Positions 34,012 to 43,018 of a stretch of DNA of 64,000 bases are shown piece after piece. A program made the translations under genes and the position numbers. Origin of the DNA: an uncultured Planctomycetota bacterium (GTDB lineage Bacteria > Planctomycetota > Brocadiia > CAIUPP01); the NCBI GenBank assembly GCA_903901045.1, contig CAIUPP010000153.1, positions 1-64,000 of the forward strand. The letters run 5' to 3'. The stretch's first letter is position 1. Each line of letters starts with the position of its first letter. The notes beneath the pieces were generated by a model that was not told where the DNA came from, ran no database searches, and saw nothing but the letters and a program-made list of their open reading frames with translations.

Positions 34012-34371
34012 TTAGAGTTCGTATCCCATTGCGACCCAGTAATGCCAATCATCCATCGCTTGTCGGATCTTCTTGCTAGCCTTGACGGAGACCAGTTGCG
34101 AGAGTGGAACCGCCAGCGTCGCCTCGTTCCATGACGCGTTGACAAACATCTCGTGCTCGCATTCTTCTTCGGGCGCCATGCTGACCACTTCCACGCCGTT
34201 ACCCACCTTCAGCGGCGAGATCGGCCTGCGCTTGGCGCACTTGGCACGAAACGGAAAGCGAAGATGGTCTTCAAGGTAATAATACCACCCCATAGCCTGC
34301 TCTTCAGGGGTGTACGCGTCAACGATGATGTCCATCGTGATTCGTCGTTCCCGCGTCTCATCCCGCTTCAT
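34012..34371 (-). CDS. CcbP-like putative calcium-binding protein
   Basis: A 119-residue acidic protein. AYTPEEQAMGWYYYLEDHLR then FPFRAKCAKRRPISPLKVG, VEVVSMAPEEECEHEMFV and ATLAVPLSQL match my recollection of the CcbP (Calci_bind_CcbP) pattern, first described as a cyanobacterial calcium-binding protein and common in bacteria. The ATG at 34371 is used; MDIIVD at 34335 is an alternative. It forms a pair with the 95-residue protein downstream. Its role in an island is unknown. Confidence 0.65.
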   Translation of the reverse strand: MKRDETRERRITMDIIVDAYTPEEQAMGWYYYLEDHLRFPFRAKCAKRRPISPLKVGNGVEVVSMAPEEECEHEMFVNASWNEATLAVPLSQLVSVKASKKIRQAMDDWHYWVAMGYEL

Positions 34372-34509
34372 GGCTGAAGGCCCTTTTCGGAGTCACGCTC
34401 GTAGAGAACACTCCCTCGTTTGAAGAACCCTTGCATGGAGTATAATCCAGCACGCACAGATGGGCAATCACGTTACGAACCATCGGCTGACGCAGGGGCC
34501 GCATACCGC

Positions 34510-36240
34510 TCATTTGATCTTTTGTAGCCGTTTGATGAGATTGCGTTTGCGGCGTTGGCTGGAACGAATGCCTTCAACGTACCGCTGGAAGTCCACCCCT
34601 TGATTCGCTCCGCGCATCAGTCGCGAGAGCACGCTGAGCAACTCGGCGGCCTGAGCATAGATGTTGTCGCCCAGTCCCTGGACTAGGCGGTCCACTTCCG
34701 CCCGATAGACGGGGATGGCATCCTCCGGGTGGCGGTTCTCCCGTCGCTTGGCCAAGTCGAGCATCTGGCTGGCGGACGCCCCGCCATGTCGCGCCTCCTG
34801 CCAGGCGGCCTCCACGTCCTTTTCCCAAACGAAGATGTCAACCAGCAGCGACCACTGCGCGTGTGGATCGCCATGCCATTGCCCTTGCGGCTTGGGCTGC
34901 CCCCTGACGAAGGCGAGCGCTTTTTCGCGCCAAACAGGCCACTGCGCCACACTCTCAGCATGTCTTTTCAAGTGTTGATAGTTGTCCACGGAAGGACTTG
35001 ATGCGAAGAGGCGCCATATCACCTCCATGGCCTCATCGTGACGCTTGCGCCGGTGGTATTCGTCCGCAAGGAACTCGCTTAGGCCTCCATCCGGGCGAGC
35101 GGGGAAGGCCGCCACTCCTTTCTCGGCCCACTCCAGTGCTTTATCACGCTGACGAGCCTTCCTGTAAAGCTCGGCGATGGTCAGGAACTGGCGCGGCGAG
35201 GAGAGGTCGCGGCCCTTGATCGCGACGAGACCCTCCAGGTCACCCCGGAGTTCCGCCAGCGATTCCATAATTCCAGACAGCGTGAAACGGCGCCCATCGT
35301 AACTCCCTCTCTGCCCCGGTTCCAGTGGCGGCATCTTGTCCCACGCTCCCTGTGCCTCCTTCTCATAGGCCGCGAGCCCCTTTGCGCCCAGAACTTCCGC
35401 GTAGGTCTCCACTGCACCGGAGAAGCCGCCGTATCCGGACGACATCTCCCATTGGAAGAGGCGTAGTGCGAGGGCTTCGGGGTCGGGTTTCGCAGTCTCG
35501 CATGCTTCCAGGTGTATTTCTTGGAGGCGTTCCATGATGCCACCCGAGTAGCCGCCGGAGTCGTCCATGTTTCCCATCGCCCGCTCCAATCGGCGCAAGG
35601 CGTGTTCGGCGAGCTCAATCGCCGCCTCCGCCTGGCCTGGGAGCAACCGTGCAATGGCCTCGACCGCTTCGCCCACGCCATCCGCAAAGCCGGGAGCCTC
35701 GCGCCAATCCACGAAGCCGTCGGTGCGCGTGGCCTCGTCAATCATCGTCCGGACCGCGTCGGCGTCTGCGCCGCCCGCCTTGTGCTCGGCGGCACGCAGG
35801 AAGAGACGCCTGCGCAGCGCATCGTCGTGCATGGCCTGTTGCACGATGGTCTCGACAAGATCGGATACGGGCTGGTTTGCGAGGTACTTGCGCACATCGT
35901 CGTAGGTGGCTGTACGACGCCTGGAGGGCCGAGAGCGCGTCGAAGTCTGGCCGACATCGGTCGCCTCCTTCCCGCCCGATGCAATCCACTCCAGGCCCAC
36001 GGCGACACAGTGTTTGCAGAAGACCCCGTCATCCCCCATAGGGCAAGTGCACTTGCCGATTAGCCGCCGCCCCGGTTTGCTCAGTGTTATGTGATATTGT
36101 GCCTGGCCGATGACTACCCCGACGATGTTGTCGCCATCCGAGGTCACTTCCAGCACGTTGCCGCTCCGGAAATACTCCGTGCCGCGGTGCCATGAACGCG
36201 GGGTGGTGGCGTTCTTCAACTGGTCATGCGTCAGATTCAT
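34510..36240 (-). CDS. SWIM zinc-finger protein
   Basis: A 576-residue protein. LIGKCTCPMGDDGVFCKHC contains C64-x-C66-x8-C75-x-H77, the SWIM pattern. The SWIM domain is at the N-terminus after the usual RGTEYFRSGNVLEVTSDGDN lead-in. The remaining ~480 residues are helical, repeat-like (DUF6880/TPR-like), with YRKARQRDKALEWAEKGVAA resembling a TPR. SWIM fingers bind DNA or proteins. The ATG overlaps the TGA of the degenerate TOTE remnant. Confidence 0.8.
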   Translation of the reverse strand: MNLTHDQLKNATTPRSWHRGTEYFRSGNVLEVTSDGDNIVGVVIGQAQYHITLSKPGRRLIGKCTCPMGDDGVFCKHCVAVGLEWIASGGKEATDVGQTSTRSRPSRRRTATYDDVRKYLANQPVSDLVETIVQQAMHDDALRRRLFLRAAEHKAGGADADAVRTMIDEATRTDGFVDWREAPGFADGVGEAVEAIARLLPGQAEAAIELAEHALRRLERAMGNMDDSGGYSGGIMERLQEIHLEACETAKPDPEALALRLFQWEMSSGYGGFSGAVETYAEVLGAKGLAAYEKEAQGAWDKMPPLEPGQRGSYDGRRFTLSGIMESLAELRGDLEGLVAIKGRDLSSPRQFLTIAELYRKARQRDKALEWAEKGVAAFPARPDGGLSEFLADEYHRRKRHDEAMEVIWRLFASSPSVDNYQHLKRHAESVAQWPVWREKALAFVRGQPKPQGQWHGDPHAQWSLLVDIFVWEKDVEAAWQEARHGGASASQMLDLAKRRENRHPEDAIPVYRAEVDRLVQGLGDNIYAQAAELLSVLSRLMRGANQGVDFQRYVEGIRSSQRRKRNLIKRLQKIK

Positions 36241-36481
36241 CTTGTCTTTCTACCTCGATTCGCCAGGGTTCGCAAGATGGCATCAAGGACTTCGGCCAAA
36301 TGTGTGCCGACGTCCTCGGCCAGGAACCGCAATACAATGTAACCGTTCTCCTGCAGCAAGAAGTCCTTCCGCCGGTCTCGAAACGGCGGGAATAGACGTC
36401 TTCGCGCCCGCGAAAGAGACTGCGGAAGAGGGCGATCTTGGCCGCGGGCGGAGAGTGGTGGTTGACAACATCAGTTGTCAT
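36239..36481 (-). pseudogene. Degenerate TOTE-type conflict-system gene: primase N-terminus joined to nuclease C-terminus
   Basis: Starting at ATG 36481 (minus) the frame reads KIALFRSLFRGREDVYSRRF, which is the opening of the archaeo-eukaryotic primase domain of TOTE systems. About 36375-36385 the frame changes; the next frame reads RRKDFLLQENGYIVLRFLAE then DVGTHLAEVLDAILRTLANR and a TGA at 36239-36241. That tail is what one expects at the C-terminus of the large helicase/endonuclease of the same kind (DUF559-like end). Everything between is lost, so this is an internal-deletion remnant of a formerly much larger gene or pair. Confidence 0.65.
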
Positions 36482-36494
36482 AGTCTTCGGTGGC

Positions 36495-37382
36495 TCACGG
36501 CGTTCGAATGGACTGAGCGATGTCCTGAGCGATCTTGAACGCGCGCTCAAGATCGAAGGAGCGGTAGTCGCGTTCCCGGAGGACTGGCTTCAGATTTGCC
36601 TCGACTTGACGGAGCAATTGCTCCTTTCGCTTCTCCGAAACGTTCACCGGATCATTGCATGGCATTGCCAACTTTTGCTGGACCATCCGCATGAAGTCCT
36701 CGTCGCCCGGTTTGAAGAGCGACATCCGAACAGCGTAGTCCAAGTCGTAGTAGTCACGAATGGCCGGTTCTCGTCGAGTCAAGGCCGCCCGGACCTTTTC
36801 GGCGAACGCCTCCATGCTGGCAATGCACTTGACCTGAAGCGTTGGCACGGCTGCTTTGCCCGTAATAGGGTCGAGGAGAATGGTCGTGGCTTCCCCCACA
36901 TGGACGGGTTGCAGGATGGGTTCGCGCAGAGCAATCTCACACTTGATACTTTCGGCTTGGCCGGTCAGCACGGATACATATTCCGCTGCGCTGACGTACT
37001 GCGTTGAGTTGTTCGCGCCCCGAAGCGGTTCGGCGAGCCGAAAGCAGGGCAGTCGTTTCGGCATCGCCAGCCAGAGCGTCTTCAAGGGCGCGGCCAGCGC
37101 GCTACGCTTGGCACGAGGCGCGTCGGCAGGGACGGAAATGGCAAAGTCGAGATCCTCGCTCAAACGATAGAAGCCTGCGTGGATCTTGGCGAGGCATGTG
37201 CCGCCTTTAAAGACTAGACCGTCCGCCTCGCGCGCAAACAACGCCAGGAGGACCGTGCAGAAGTAGTCCTTCTCGATTAGGCGCACGGGGAACTTCGTAG
37301 TGGCGGCGGTATAGTTAAGCGCCTCACGGAACATAGCCGCATCTTCATGATTGTTGATCGTTGGTGCATCACGTTTGGTCAT
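36495..37382 (-). CDS. abiEii: AbiEii/AbiGii-type nucleotidyltransferase toxin (first AbiE pair)
   Basis: A 295-residue protein. GLVFKGGTCLAKIHAGFYR (KGGTCL at 59-64) and RLSEDLDFAI (75-81) form the nucleotidyltransferase signature GS/GGT...DxD. VKCIASMEAFAEKVRAALTRREP is the following AbiEii block. AbiEii toxins transfer nucleotides, blocking growth in infected cells. It overlaps the upstream antitoxin gene by 14 nt, as usual for a Type IV toxin-antitoxin pair. Confidence 0.85.
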   Translation of the reverse strand: MTKRDAPTINNHEDAAMFREALNYTAATTKFPVRLIEKDYFCTVLLALFAREADGLVFKGGTCLAKIHAGFYRLSEDLDFAISVPADAPRAKRSALAAPLKTLWLAMPKRLPCFRLAEPLRGANNSTQYVSAAEYVSVLTGQAESIKCEIALREPILQPVHVGEATTILLDPITGKAAVPTLQVKCIASMEAFAEKVRAALTRREPAIRDYYDLDYAVRMSLFKPGDEDFMRMVQQKLAMPCNDPVNVSEKRKEQLLRQVEANLKPVLRERDYRSFDLERAFKIAQDIAQSIRTP

Positions 37383-38169
37383 TGATCACCAACCCCCAGC
37401 GACGGTTCAGTTTGCCGCGCTTCGGATACACAGGAACATACGGGATCAGGCTGCTCGACGGTCGGAGCGCCCGTTCAAGCTTCGAGCACAGCATGGGTGG
37501 GACTCCCTCGGCGTCCAGAAGCGCGCCGATCCGCCGGATGGTGCTCTGGTTGCCGTATCGCAGCGTCACACGCACAAGGTCCACCGCGCTGACGCGCTCG
37601 GCAGCCAACTCCTTCCGAATCCAGCCATACGCCCTGGGTAAGCCGTTGAACCTGGACCAGTCATACACGGCGTCCATCAGCGTCCTGACCCGCGAGGAAT
37701 AGACGGCGGTCAACCCGTCGGGCGTCTTGAGCTCCTCGGTGTCGCCGAGTCGTGGATTCTGCACCCTGATCAAGGTGAGCGCCACAGAACCGACGGTCCG
37801 TTCGCCAGACAGATGGTTGTTGTAGGCGTACACTCGCGCCGGGACCTGCTCGTCGAAGCCATAGCGGTTGAAGGCGTTCGGGCCGCAGATCTGGTAGAGG
37901 CCGCCCTGGTCGCCGATCAACGCGCTGATGGCGAGGGCTTCACTGGGGGTCCACTGGCCGCCCAACGGCAGCCGTGGCGGGACTAGGTACACACCGCGCC
38001 GTACCCGCGCGATCACATCGGCCCGCGCCAGGCGCGAGAGCAACTCGCGCTCTTGCTTGGTCGTGATGCGCAGCGGCGCGACCAGATCGCCCGTCTGGAG
38101 CGTGCGGGTGTTCCGCAGTTGGACATAGGCCATGAGTTGCGCTTCGTATTTTCCGAAATTCCTCTTCAT
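37369..38169 (-). CDS. abiEi: AbiEi-like antitoxin/autorepressor (first AbiE pair)
   Basis: A 266-residue protein with start at ATG 38169, 8 nt after a clean -10. The N-terminal winged helix (LVAPLRITTKQERELLSRLA, RVRRGVYLVPPRLPLG) and the GGLYQICGPNAFNRYGFDEQ segment match AbiEi antitoxins. These neutralise AbiEii and repress their own promoter. A 25-bp perfect palindrome covers the -35 region. Good agreement of all elements. Confidence 0.82.
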   Translation of the reverse strand: MKRNFGKYEAQLMAYVQLRNTRTLQTGDLVAPLRITTKQERELLSRLARADVIARVRRGVYLVPPRLPLGGQWTPSEALAISALIGDQGGLYQICGPNAFNRYGFDEQVPARVYAYNNHLSGERTVGSVALTLIRVQNPRLGDTEELKTPDGLTAVYSSRVRTLMDAVYDWSRFNGLPRAYGWIRKELAAERVSAVDLVRVTLRYGNQSTIRRIGALLDAEGVPPMLCSKLERALRPSSSLIPYVPVYPKRGKLNRRWGLVINDQT

Positions 38170-38176
38170 GACGTGT

Positions 38177-38213
38177 ATTATACTTTGCGTAGATTGCTTG
38201 TCAAGCAATCTAC
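38177..38213 (-). promoter_or_regulatory. Promoter and operator of the first AbiE pair
   Basis: On the minus strand TTGACA (38199-38204), 16-nt spacer, TATAAT (38177-38182). A perfect inverted repeat with 11-nt arms (GTAGATTGCTT / AAGCAATCTAC) around GTC covers 38189-38213 and overlaps the -35. AbiEi proteins are known to bind such inverted repeats. The -10 ends 7 nt before the start codon, so the mRNA would be nearly leaderless. Confidence 0.78.
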
Positions 38214-38280
38214 CAGAAATGGAGTGCATACTGTCAGGGCGGCTGCTCCGACTAATCACTCATGCCGATCAGAGCCTCTG

Positions 38281-38668
38281 CCGCCAGACTCCGCACTCGC
38301 CTCGATGGTGCCGGACGACAGGCCACTATAGTCAACGTCTGTCATCTCCTGACAAATTGGCAATCTAAAAGTAAGTTGACGGAACTCGTTATTAAGTCGC
38401 CAGATAGCGTCTGTTGACGTGAACCCTAGATGCCCAGACTGGGAGTCCGGCCGTCGCGGGTAGTCCAAATCCTAACCCCTGTTGGAGTAAGGTGTTAAGT
38501 ATCACCGCAGCCAATCCCCCCCAGGCTGGCGACCTCAATCATTAGTGCTTGCAGGTACGCCAGTTACGACGATGGGCCTTTGGCAAGTGACCAAAATGGT
38601 GCTCGGATGTTAAGCGATTTCCGGCCTACAGTAGAAGGAAAAGAGCTGTAGCCCCGGGTACACCCGCC
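38281..38668 (+). repeat. Cassette-border repeat, copy 2, with tRNA-Pro-like stretch and IS left end
   Basis: Closely matches 41290-41683 over its whole length. Order: 145-bp border repeat with TGTCATCTCCTGACA at 38340-38354; a degenerate tRNA-Pro stretch CCCAGACTGGGAGTCCGG then CCGTCGCGGGTAGTCCAAATCC (~38431-38471); CAATCATTAG; and the IS left region AAGTGACCAAAATGGTGCT. The IS transposase does not follow; IS66 remnant DNA does. Confidence 0.7.
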
Positions 38669-38779
38669 ATCCCTGTAGGAAGGGCGCGATAAAAGCAGTT
38701 TCTCAATTGCCGTCAAGAGGCGACTCGTATGACGGCAACACTGTCTTGAGGGGCCTCTGCTCGAACATGGGCGGACGAC

Positions 38780-39586
38780 GTACCTCTTGCCTTTCCGTGA
38801 GCCGGCGTCCAGAATTCACCTCCTCGTTGGTCTCTTGTCCATATACAACCACCTCACAGAGAACATGCGGCATGGCAGCCACGTGCATGTTGACGAGACG
38901 AAGGTCACGACGATCGGCTCTGCGGGGCAAGGGCAGACTGGGTATGTATGGGCCTTCACGAACTTGAAGGACGTGGTCTACACCTACAGCGCCAGCCGTG
39001 AGGGAGTTACCCTGAAGAGCGTCCTCGGCGACTTCCACGGTGTGCTTGTGTCCGACTTCTACGCAGCCTACGACAGTGTGGACTGCCCACACCAGAAATG
39101 TCTGATCCATCTTGTGCGGGACATGAACGCCGACCTGTTCCGGAACCCGCTTGATACAGAGATGGTCCGAATAGGACAAGAGTTCACGTCACTCCTCAAG
39201 GGGATCGTTGAGGGCATTGACAGACATGGCCTGCGGAAGACTCGGCTGAAGCGTTACAAGCACGAAGCCGTGCGCTTTCTTGACGGCGTGGAGGCAATGG
39301 GGTTGACGTCGGACGTGGCCATTGGCTACCAGAAGCGATTCAAGAAGAACCGGGACTCACTCTTCACGTTCCTTGATTACGACGGAGTCCCATGGAACAA
39401 CAATCGCGCGGAGCATGCCATCAAGCAATTCGTTCATCTTCAGGAAGGATTCGCTCATCCTCCTCGCCCCAGGGCATCCAGGCATACCTGGTCTTGCTCA
39501 GCATCGTTGAAACACTGAAGTTGCGGCGTATGAGTCCGATCAAGTTCTTCACGGCAGCTACTATGGATATGAGCGGACTCGATTGA
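38780..39586 (+). pseudogene. IS66-family transposase remnant
   Basis: Frame from 38787 reads NHLTENMRHGSHVHVDETKV, GYVWAFTNLKDVVYTYSASR, VLVSDFYAAYDSVDCPHQKC and LIHLVRDMNADLFRNPLDTE, the central DDE domain of IS66 transposases, and WNNNRAEHAIKQFVHLQEGF carries the last acidic residue. At about 39460 the frame is lost and continues in another frame as IQAYLVLLSIVETLKLRRMS to a stop at 39586. The N-terminal third is absent, cut at the border repeat. Inactive. Confidence 0.82.
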
Positions 39587-39643
39587 CCATCGCCCATTGC
39601 AGGGTGTTTGGCATGGTTGTCAGAACGGGCAATATCCCGGCCA

Positions 39644-40558
39644 TCAACGCCACGGACCGGGCGGTGTCCACTTTCCACCAAAGCCTTTCCCCGCTGCCAG
39701 CGCATCGGCGACAGGTTGAAGAAAACCGCTGACCGCTTTAACGACTTCCGCAAAGTCCGCCGGAGGACTCTCAAGGCGGGTTCTTCGAATGAAGGCGCGC
39801 CATTGAGCCTGTTTCGCGGGGGCGTCGGCAAATACGGGAGTGAATGCGTCCGGCTCGGCGGATATCGCGGTCTTGCGGTGAGCGAACGTCTTTGATATGG
39901 CCGCCGACAGTGTCGTGCCGTCGAATTCGTACTGACGGCAGAGCAGCCAGATGTCGAAGAAGTCCTTCATCCGGCTGTTCAGCAACCCAAGCTTGACCAT
40001 CGCCTCGAACTTCTCTGCCATGGCGCTTTCCCGACTGTACGTGCGTAGCTTGGGCGCGGGCAGGTCCAGAAGAGTCGGGTATTCGGTTGAGACAGGCGCG
40101 GGATAGACGACGTCACCGAAGCCTACATCGACCTGAATGTTGATTCTGGCGTTGCCCAGCATTCCACGCAGCTGTATTCGCACGCCGGCGTAGTCGGCGT
40201 CCTCAGCGATACGCTCGCCTGTCACCGTTTCCGGGTCAAAAGCAAGGCCGTCTGGTTCCACTTTCTCGTTGCAGGCGTCACGGGCAACGGCAGTAAGTGT
40301 CTCGACGCTGTTGTCCAGGCGCCCCAAAAGGTCAATGTCCATCGTGGGTCTGGACAGCGGGGCTTTCCAGACACCCAGCATCAGTGCCCCCTTCAGGACG
40401 AACTTCTCCCCGTGCTTGGAATGGGCAAGCCGGTACAGAAACCGCTCCATCGCATAGTACTGAAGTAGTTCATTGAAAGGACGGCCCGTTTCCTTGGCCA
40501 GGTTGAGCAGCCGCTGGTGAATCGAGGCGGCTATGTTCTTGAGGGGGCGCTCGGTCAC
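39644..40558 (-). CDS. abiEii: AbiEii/AbiGii-type nucleotidyltransferase toxin (second AbiE pair)
   Basis: A 304-residue protein with GTG start at 40558, overlapping the antitoxin stop by 4 nt (GTGA). EKFVLKGALMLGVWKAPLSR (KGALML at 56-61) and PTMDIDLLGR (71-80) give the nucleotidyltransferase G..L...D.D signature. The ~200 residues after it (ESAMAEKFEAMVKLGLLNSR, MKDFFDIWLLCRQY) are the AbiEii helical block. It is a different subfamily from the toxin at 36495, so the two pairs are not recent duplicates. Confidence 0.85.
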   Translation of the reverse strand: MTERPLKNIAASIHQRLLNLAKETGRPFNELLQYYAMERFLYRLAHSKHGEKFVLKGALMLGVWKAPLSRPTMDIDLLGRLDNSVETLTAVARDACNEKVEPDGLAFDPETVTGERIAEDADYAGVRIQLRGMLGNARINIQVDVGFGDVVYPAPVSTEYPTLLDLPAPKLRTYSRESAMAEKFEAMVKLGLLNSRMKDFFDIWLLCRQYEFDGTTLSAAISKTFAHRKTAISAEPDAFTPVFADAPAKQAQWRAFIRRTRLESPPADFAEVVKAVSGFLQPVADALAAGKGFGGKWTPPGPWR

Positions 40559-41169
40559 AGGATGCTCTCCAGGTACGGCCGCATGACTGCCTCCACCCGA
40601 CAGATGCACGCGAAGCGCAGAAGGGCTTTCACGTCCAGCCTCTTGCTCTGACGGTAACGCTTCAGCGCCTCAAGCGCAACGTCCAGCCCGATCTTGTGCC
40701 GGTACTTGAAGGAGTCCGCCAGTGTCTTCTCTGGGCAGTACACACGTACCGTCACTCCGTCAATGGTGTGGGACTCGACTCCTTCAGCGAAGGCGTCGCT
40801 CGTGAACCAGAAAAGGCGAAGAGGGGGATAGGCCAGCTTGGGCGGCTTCGAGCCGCGCTCCATTGCCAGGTAGACCTCATGAGGAACCTGACTCGTCATC
40901 TCATGAAATGCGAGTGCGGAGATGAGACAGATCACTCCTTTGGGGACGCGGGCTGCCACTGCGCTGAGGTCCGGGTTGGTCAGGGGAGTGCTCTGCGCCA
41001 TCCGATACAGCCCACGTCCGACCTGTTCCAGATCTCCGGCATCGCGCAGGGCGTACAGGACGCGCGGATGAATGCCCAGTCGAAGGACGTCTCTGGTCCT
41101 GAGGAGTCCCTTGCTCTGCCGCAGGATGGACTTGGCCCGGTCAGCGCTGCTCTTTGCTGGAGACTTCAC
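40555..41169 (-). CDS. abiEi: AbiEi-like antitoxin (second AbiE pair)
   Basis: A 204-residue protein. The N-terminal winged helix reads RAKSILRQSKGLLRTRDVLR then LYALRDAGDLEQVGRGLYRM. ICLISALAFHEMTSQVPHEV and VRVYCPEKTLADSFKYRHKI are typical of the AbiEi family with the abortive-infection fold. It starts at ATG 41169. I looked for a palindrome upstream and found none as clear as that of the first pair. Confidence 0.82.
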   Translation of the reverse strand: MKSPAKSSADRAKSILRQSKGLLRTRDVLRLGIHPRVLYALRDAGDLEQVGRGLYRMAQSTPLTNPDLSAVAARVPKGVICLISALAFHEMTSQVPHEVYLAMERGSKPPKLAYPPLRLFWFTSDAFAEGVESHTIDGVTVRVYCPEKTLADSFKYRHKIGLDVALEALKRYRQSKRLDVKALLRFACICRVEAVMRPYLESIL

Positions 41170-41289
41170 GGAACACCTCTGGATACAATGGTCATCACAT
41201 GTTCACAAACGGTGACTATTCTATCCAGGTACTTGCCCCAGGTCAAGGTCCGGCTCAGGTGAAACTCCCCTCGCGTTGATCAGACCTCC

Positions 41290-41683
41290 CCGCCAGACTC
41301 CGCACCCACCTTGATGGTGCCGGACGACAGGCCACTACAGTCAACGTCTGTCATCTCCTGACAAATTGACAATCTACACGTAAGTGGACGGAACTCGTTA
41401 TCACGTCGCTAGATAGCATCTGTTGACGTGAACCCTGGATGCCCAGACTGGGAGTCTGGCCGTCGCGGGTAGTCCAAATCCTAACCCCTGTTGGAGTAAG
41501 GTGTTAAGTATCACCGCAGCCAATCCCCTCAGTCTGGCGTACCTCAATCATTAGCTATTGCACGGCAACGAGTTACAACGATATGGTTTCGGCAAGTGAC
41601 CAAAATGGTGCTCGGATGTTAAGCGATTTCCGGCCTGCGGTGGAAGGAAAAGAGCTGTAGCCGGGTACGCCCGCCGTTCAAGA
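41290..41683 (+). repeat. Cassette-border repeat, copy 3, leading into a complete IS
   Basis: Same order as copy 2: border repeat with TGTCATCTCCTGACA at 41349-41363; tRNA-Pro-like CCCAGACTGGGAGTCTGG then CCGTCGCGGG (~41433-41475); TCAGTCTGGCGTACCT and AAGTGACCAAAATGGTGCT, the IS left region. Here the transposase gene follows at 41841. Copies 2 and 3 are direct repeats about 3 kb apart. Confidence 0.72.
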
Positions 41684-42910
41684 TAGACGACCGCTCCGGT
41701 CGCATGATACCCCCTGTACGTAATGGCAATTGCCCGCCCTTGGGATTGCCTTTCCTTCAGAGAGGCCTCAAAATATAGGCACCTCGGCACTGCACCCCTG
41801 ATTGGAGTCATTCCAGCCTTTTTGAAGGAATCAGTCACCCATGAGCCACGCCTTCCAGGCTCTCCTGTGGATGCTCTTCCAGTACCTCGCTCCCCGGCAC
41901 AACGCTCAAATCCGGTTCCTCAAGGCGCAGATCGAAATCCTGCGCCGACGCCTACCGGGGGAGCGCATTGTACCACGCCCGGAGGAGAAAGCCGAATTGC
42001 TGCGAATCGGAGCGGAATTCGGACAGCAGGTCAAGCCGGTCCTGGAGATCGTGAAGCCGGAGACGTACCGCCGGTGGATGAATGATGCCAAGAAGGGAAA
42101 GCAGCCAAAGTCTTCTGGCCGGCCACGCCTCAGTCAGGAACTGCGGAATCTGGTGGTACGGATGGGAAAGGAGAACCTGCTCTGGGGCTACCGTCGGATC
42201 GTGGGCGAACTGAAGAAACTCGGCTATGCCATCGGTCACGCCTCTGTTCGACGGATTCTTCTGGAGGAGGGAGTACATCCCACGCCGGAGAAGAAGCAGC
42301 ATCGCCAGCCGCCGATGCCTTGGAACCAGTTCATCGCATCCCACATGGAGAGCCTGGTTGCTTGCGACTTCTTTATAAAGACTGTCCACACGTGGCGCGG
42401 AAAATTCCAGGCGTACTGTCTTGTGTTTCTGCACTTGGAAACACGTAAGGTCTTCTGCAGCCCGGCCACGTTCAACCCGGACGAGAAGTGGGTCATGCAG
42501 CAGGCGCGCAACGCCGCCATGTGGATGCAGGATGAAGATATCAAGCCGATGATGCTCTTGATGGATCGGGACACGAAGTTCACTGTGCAGTTCAGGTACT
42601 TCTGGAAGAAGACGGGTGTGCGGCCGAAGCGGCTGCCTGTCGGGGCGCCAGATGCGAACGCATACTGCGAATCCTTCCTCTCTCGATTGAAAGGGGAGTG
42701 CCTGAGCCACTTCGTCATCTTCTCCCTGCGGCAGATGGATTACGTCGTCGGAACCTGGGTCAACTATTACCTGCACGACCGACCGCACCGCGGGGTAGGA
42801 AACAGGGTTCTCGATCCGAACTTTCGGTTGGACACAACGGGTACAGTTGTCTGCCGAGAACAACTGGGGGGACTGATCAGATCATACTATCGCACGGCTG
42901 CGTGATTGAT
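41538..42910 (+). mobile_element. Rve-type insertion sequence, copy B (with transposase)
   Basis: Bounded on the left by the region shared with the other copies (AGTCTGGCGTACCTCAATCA), with ~300 bp of leader DNA before the transposase at 41841, and on the right shortly after its stop at 42905. Terminal inverted repeats are not evident by eye, so the exact ends are approximate. Confidence 0.55.
41841..42905 (+). CDS. Rve (integrase core) transposase, IS copy B
   Basis: A 354-residue DDE transposase. ESLVACDFFIKTVHTWRGKF holds the first Asp, MLLMDRDTKFT the second, and ANAYCESFLSRLKGECL the Glu. The N-terminal half has RPRLSQELRNLVVRMGKENL and WGYRRIVGELKKLGYAIGH, the HTH_21-like block of IS3/IS481-type enzymes. 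I cannot assign the exact IS family. It is about 80% alike by eye to the copy at 45177. It appears intact. Confidence 0.85.
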   Translation: MSHAFQALLWMLFQYLAPRHNAQIRFLKAQIEILRRRLPGERIVPRPEEKAELLRIGAEFGQQVKPVLEIVKPETYRRWMNDAKKGKQPKSSGRPRLSQELRNLVVRMGKENLLWGYRRIVGELKKLGYAIGHASVRRILLEEGVHPTPEKKQHRQPPMPWNQFIASHMESLVACDFFIKTVHTWRGKFQAYCLVFLHLETRKVFCSPATFNPDEKWVMQQARNAAMWMQDEDIKPMMLLMDRDTKFTVQFRYFWKKTGVRPKRLPVGAPDANAYCESFLSRLKGECLSHFVIFSLRQMDYVVGTWVNYYLHDRPHRGVGNRVLDPNFRLDTTGTVVCREQLGGLIRSYYRTAA

Positions 42911-43018
42911 AGTACTTGACTGCCGCAGACCAAGCTGGGCTGAATAGCCAGAGGACAGCATCCTCGCCTCGAACTTTCTCTCTCAGTGTCGGTACAATGG
43001 CAGCGGCGCAAGATGCGG

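Noticed and set aside
33557-41683. Border repeats as a CRISPR or integron attC array
   Set aside because: The repeats are ~145-390 bp and 3-5 kb apart, with no integron integrase; the tRNA-like part and IS end do not fit attC.
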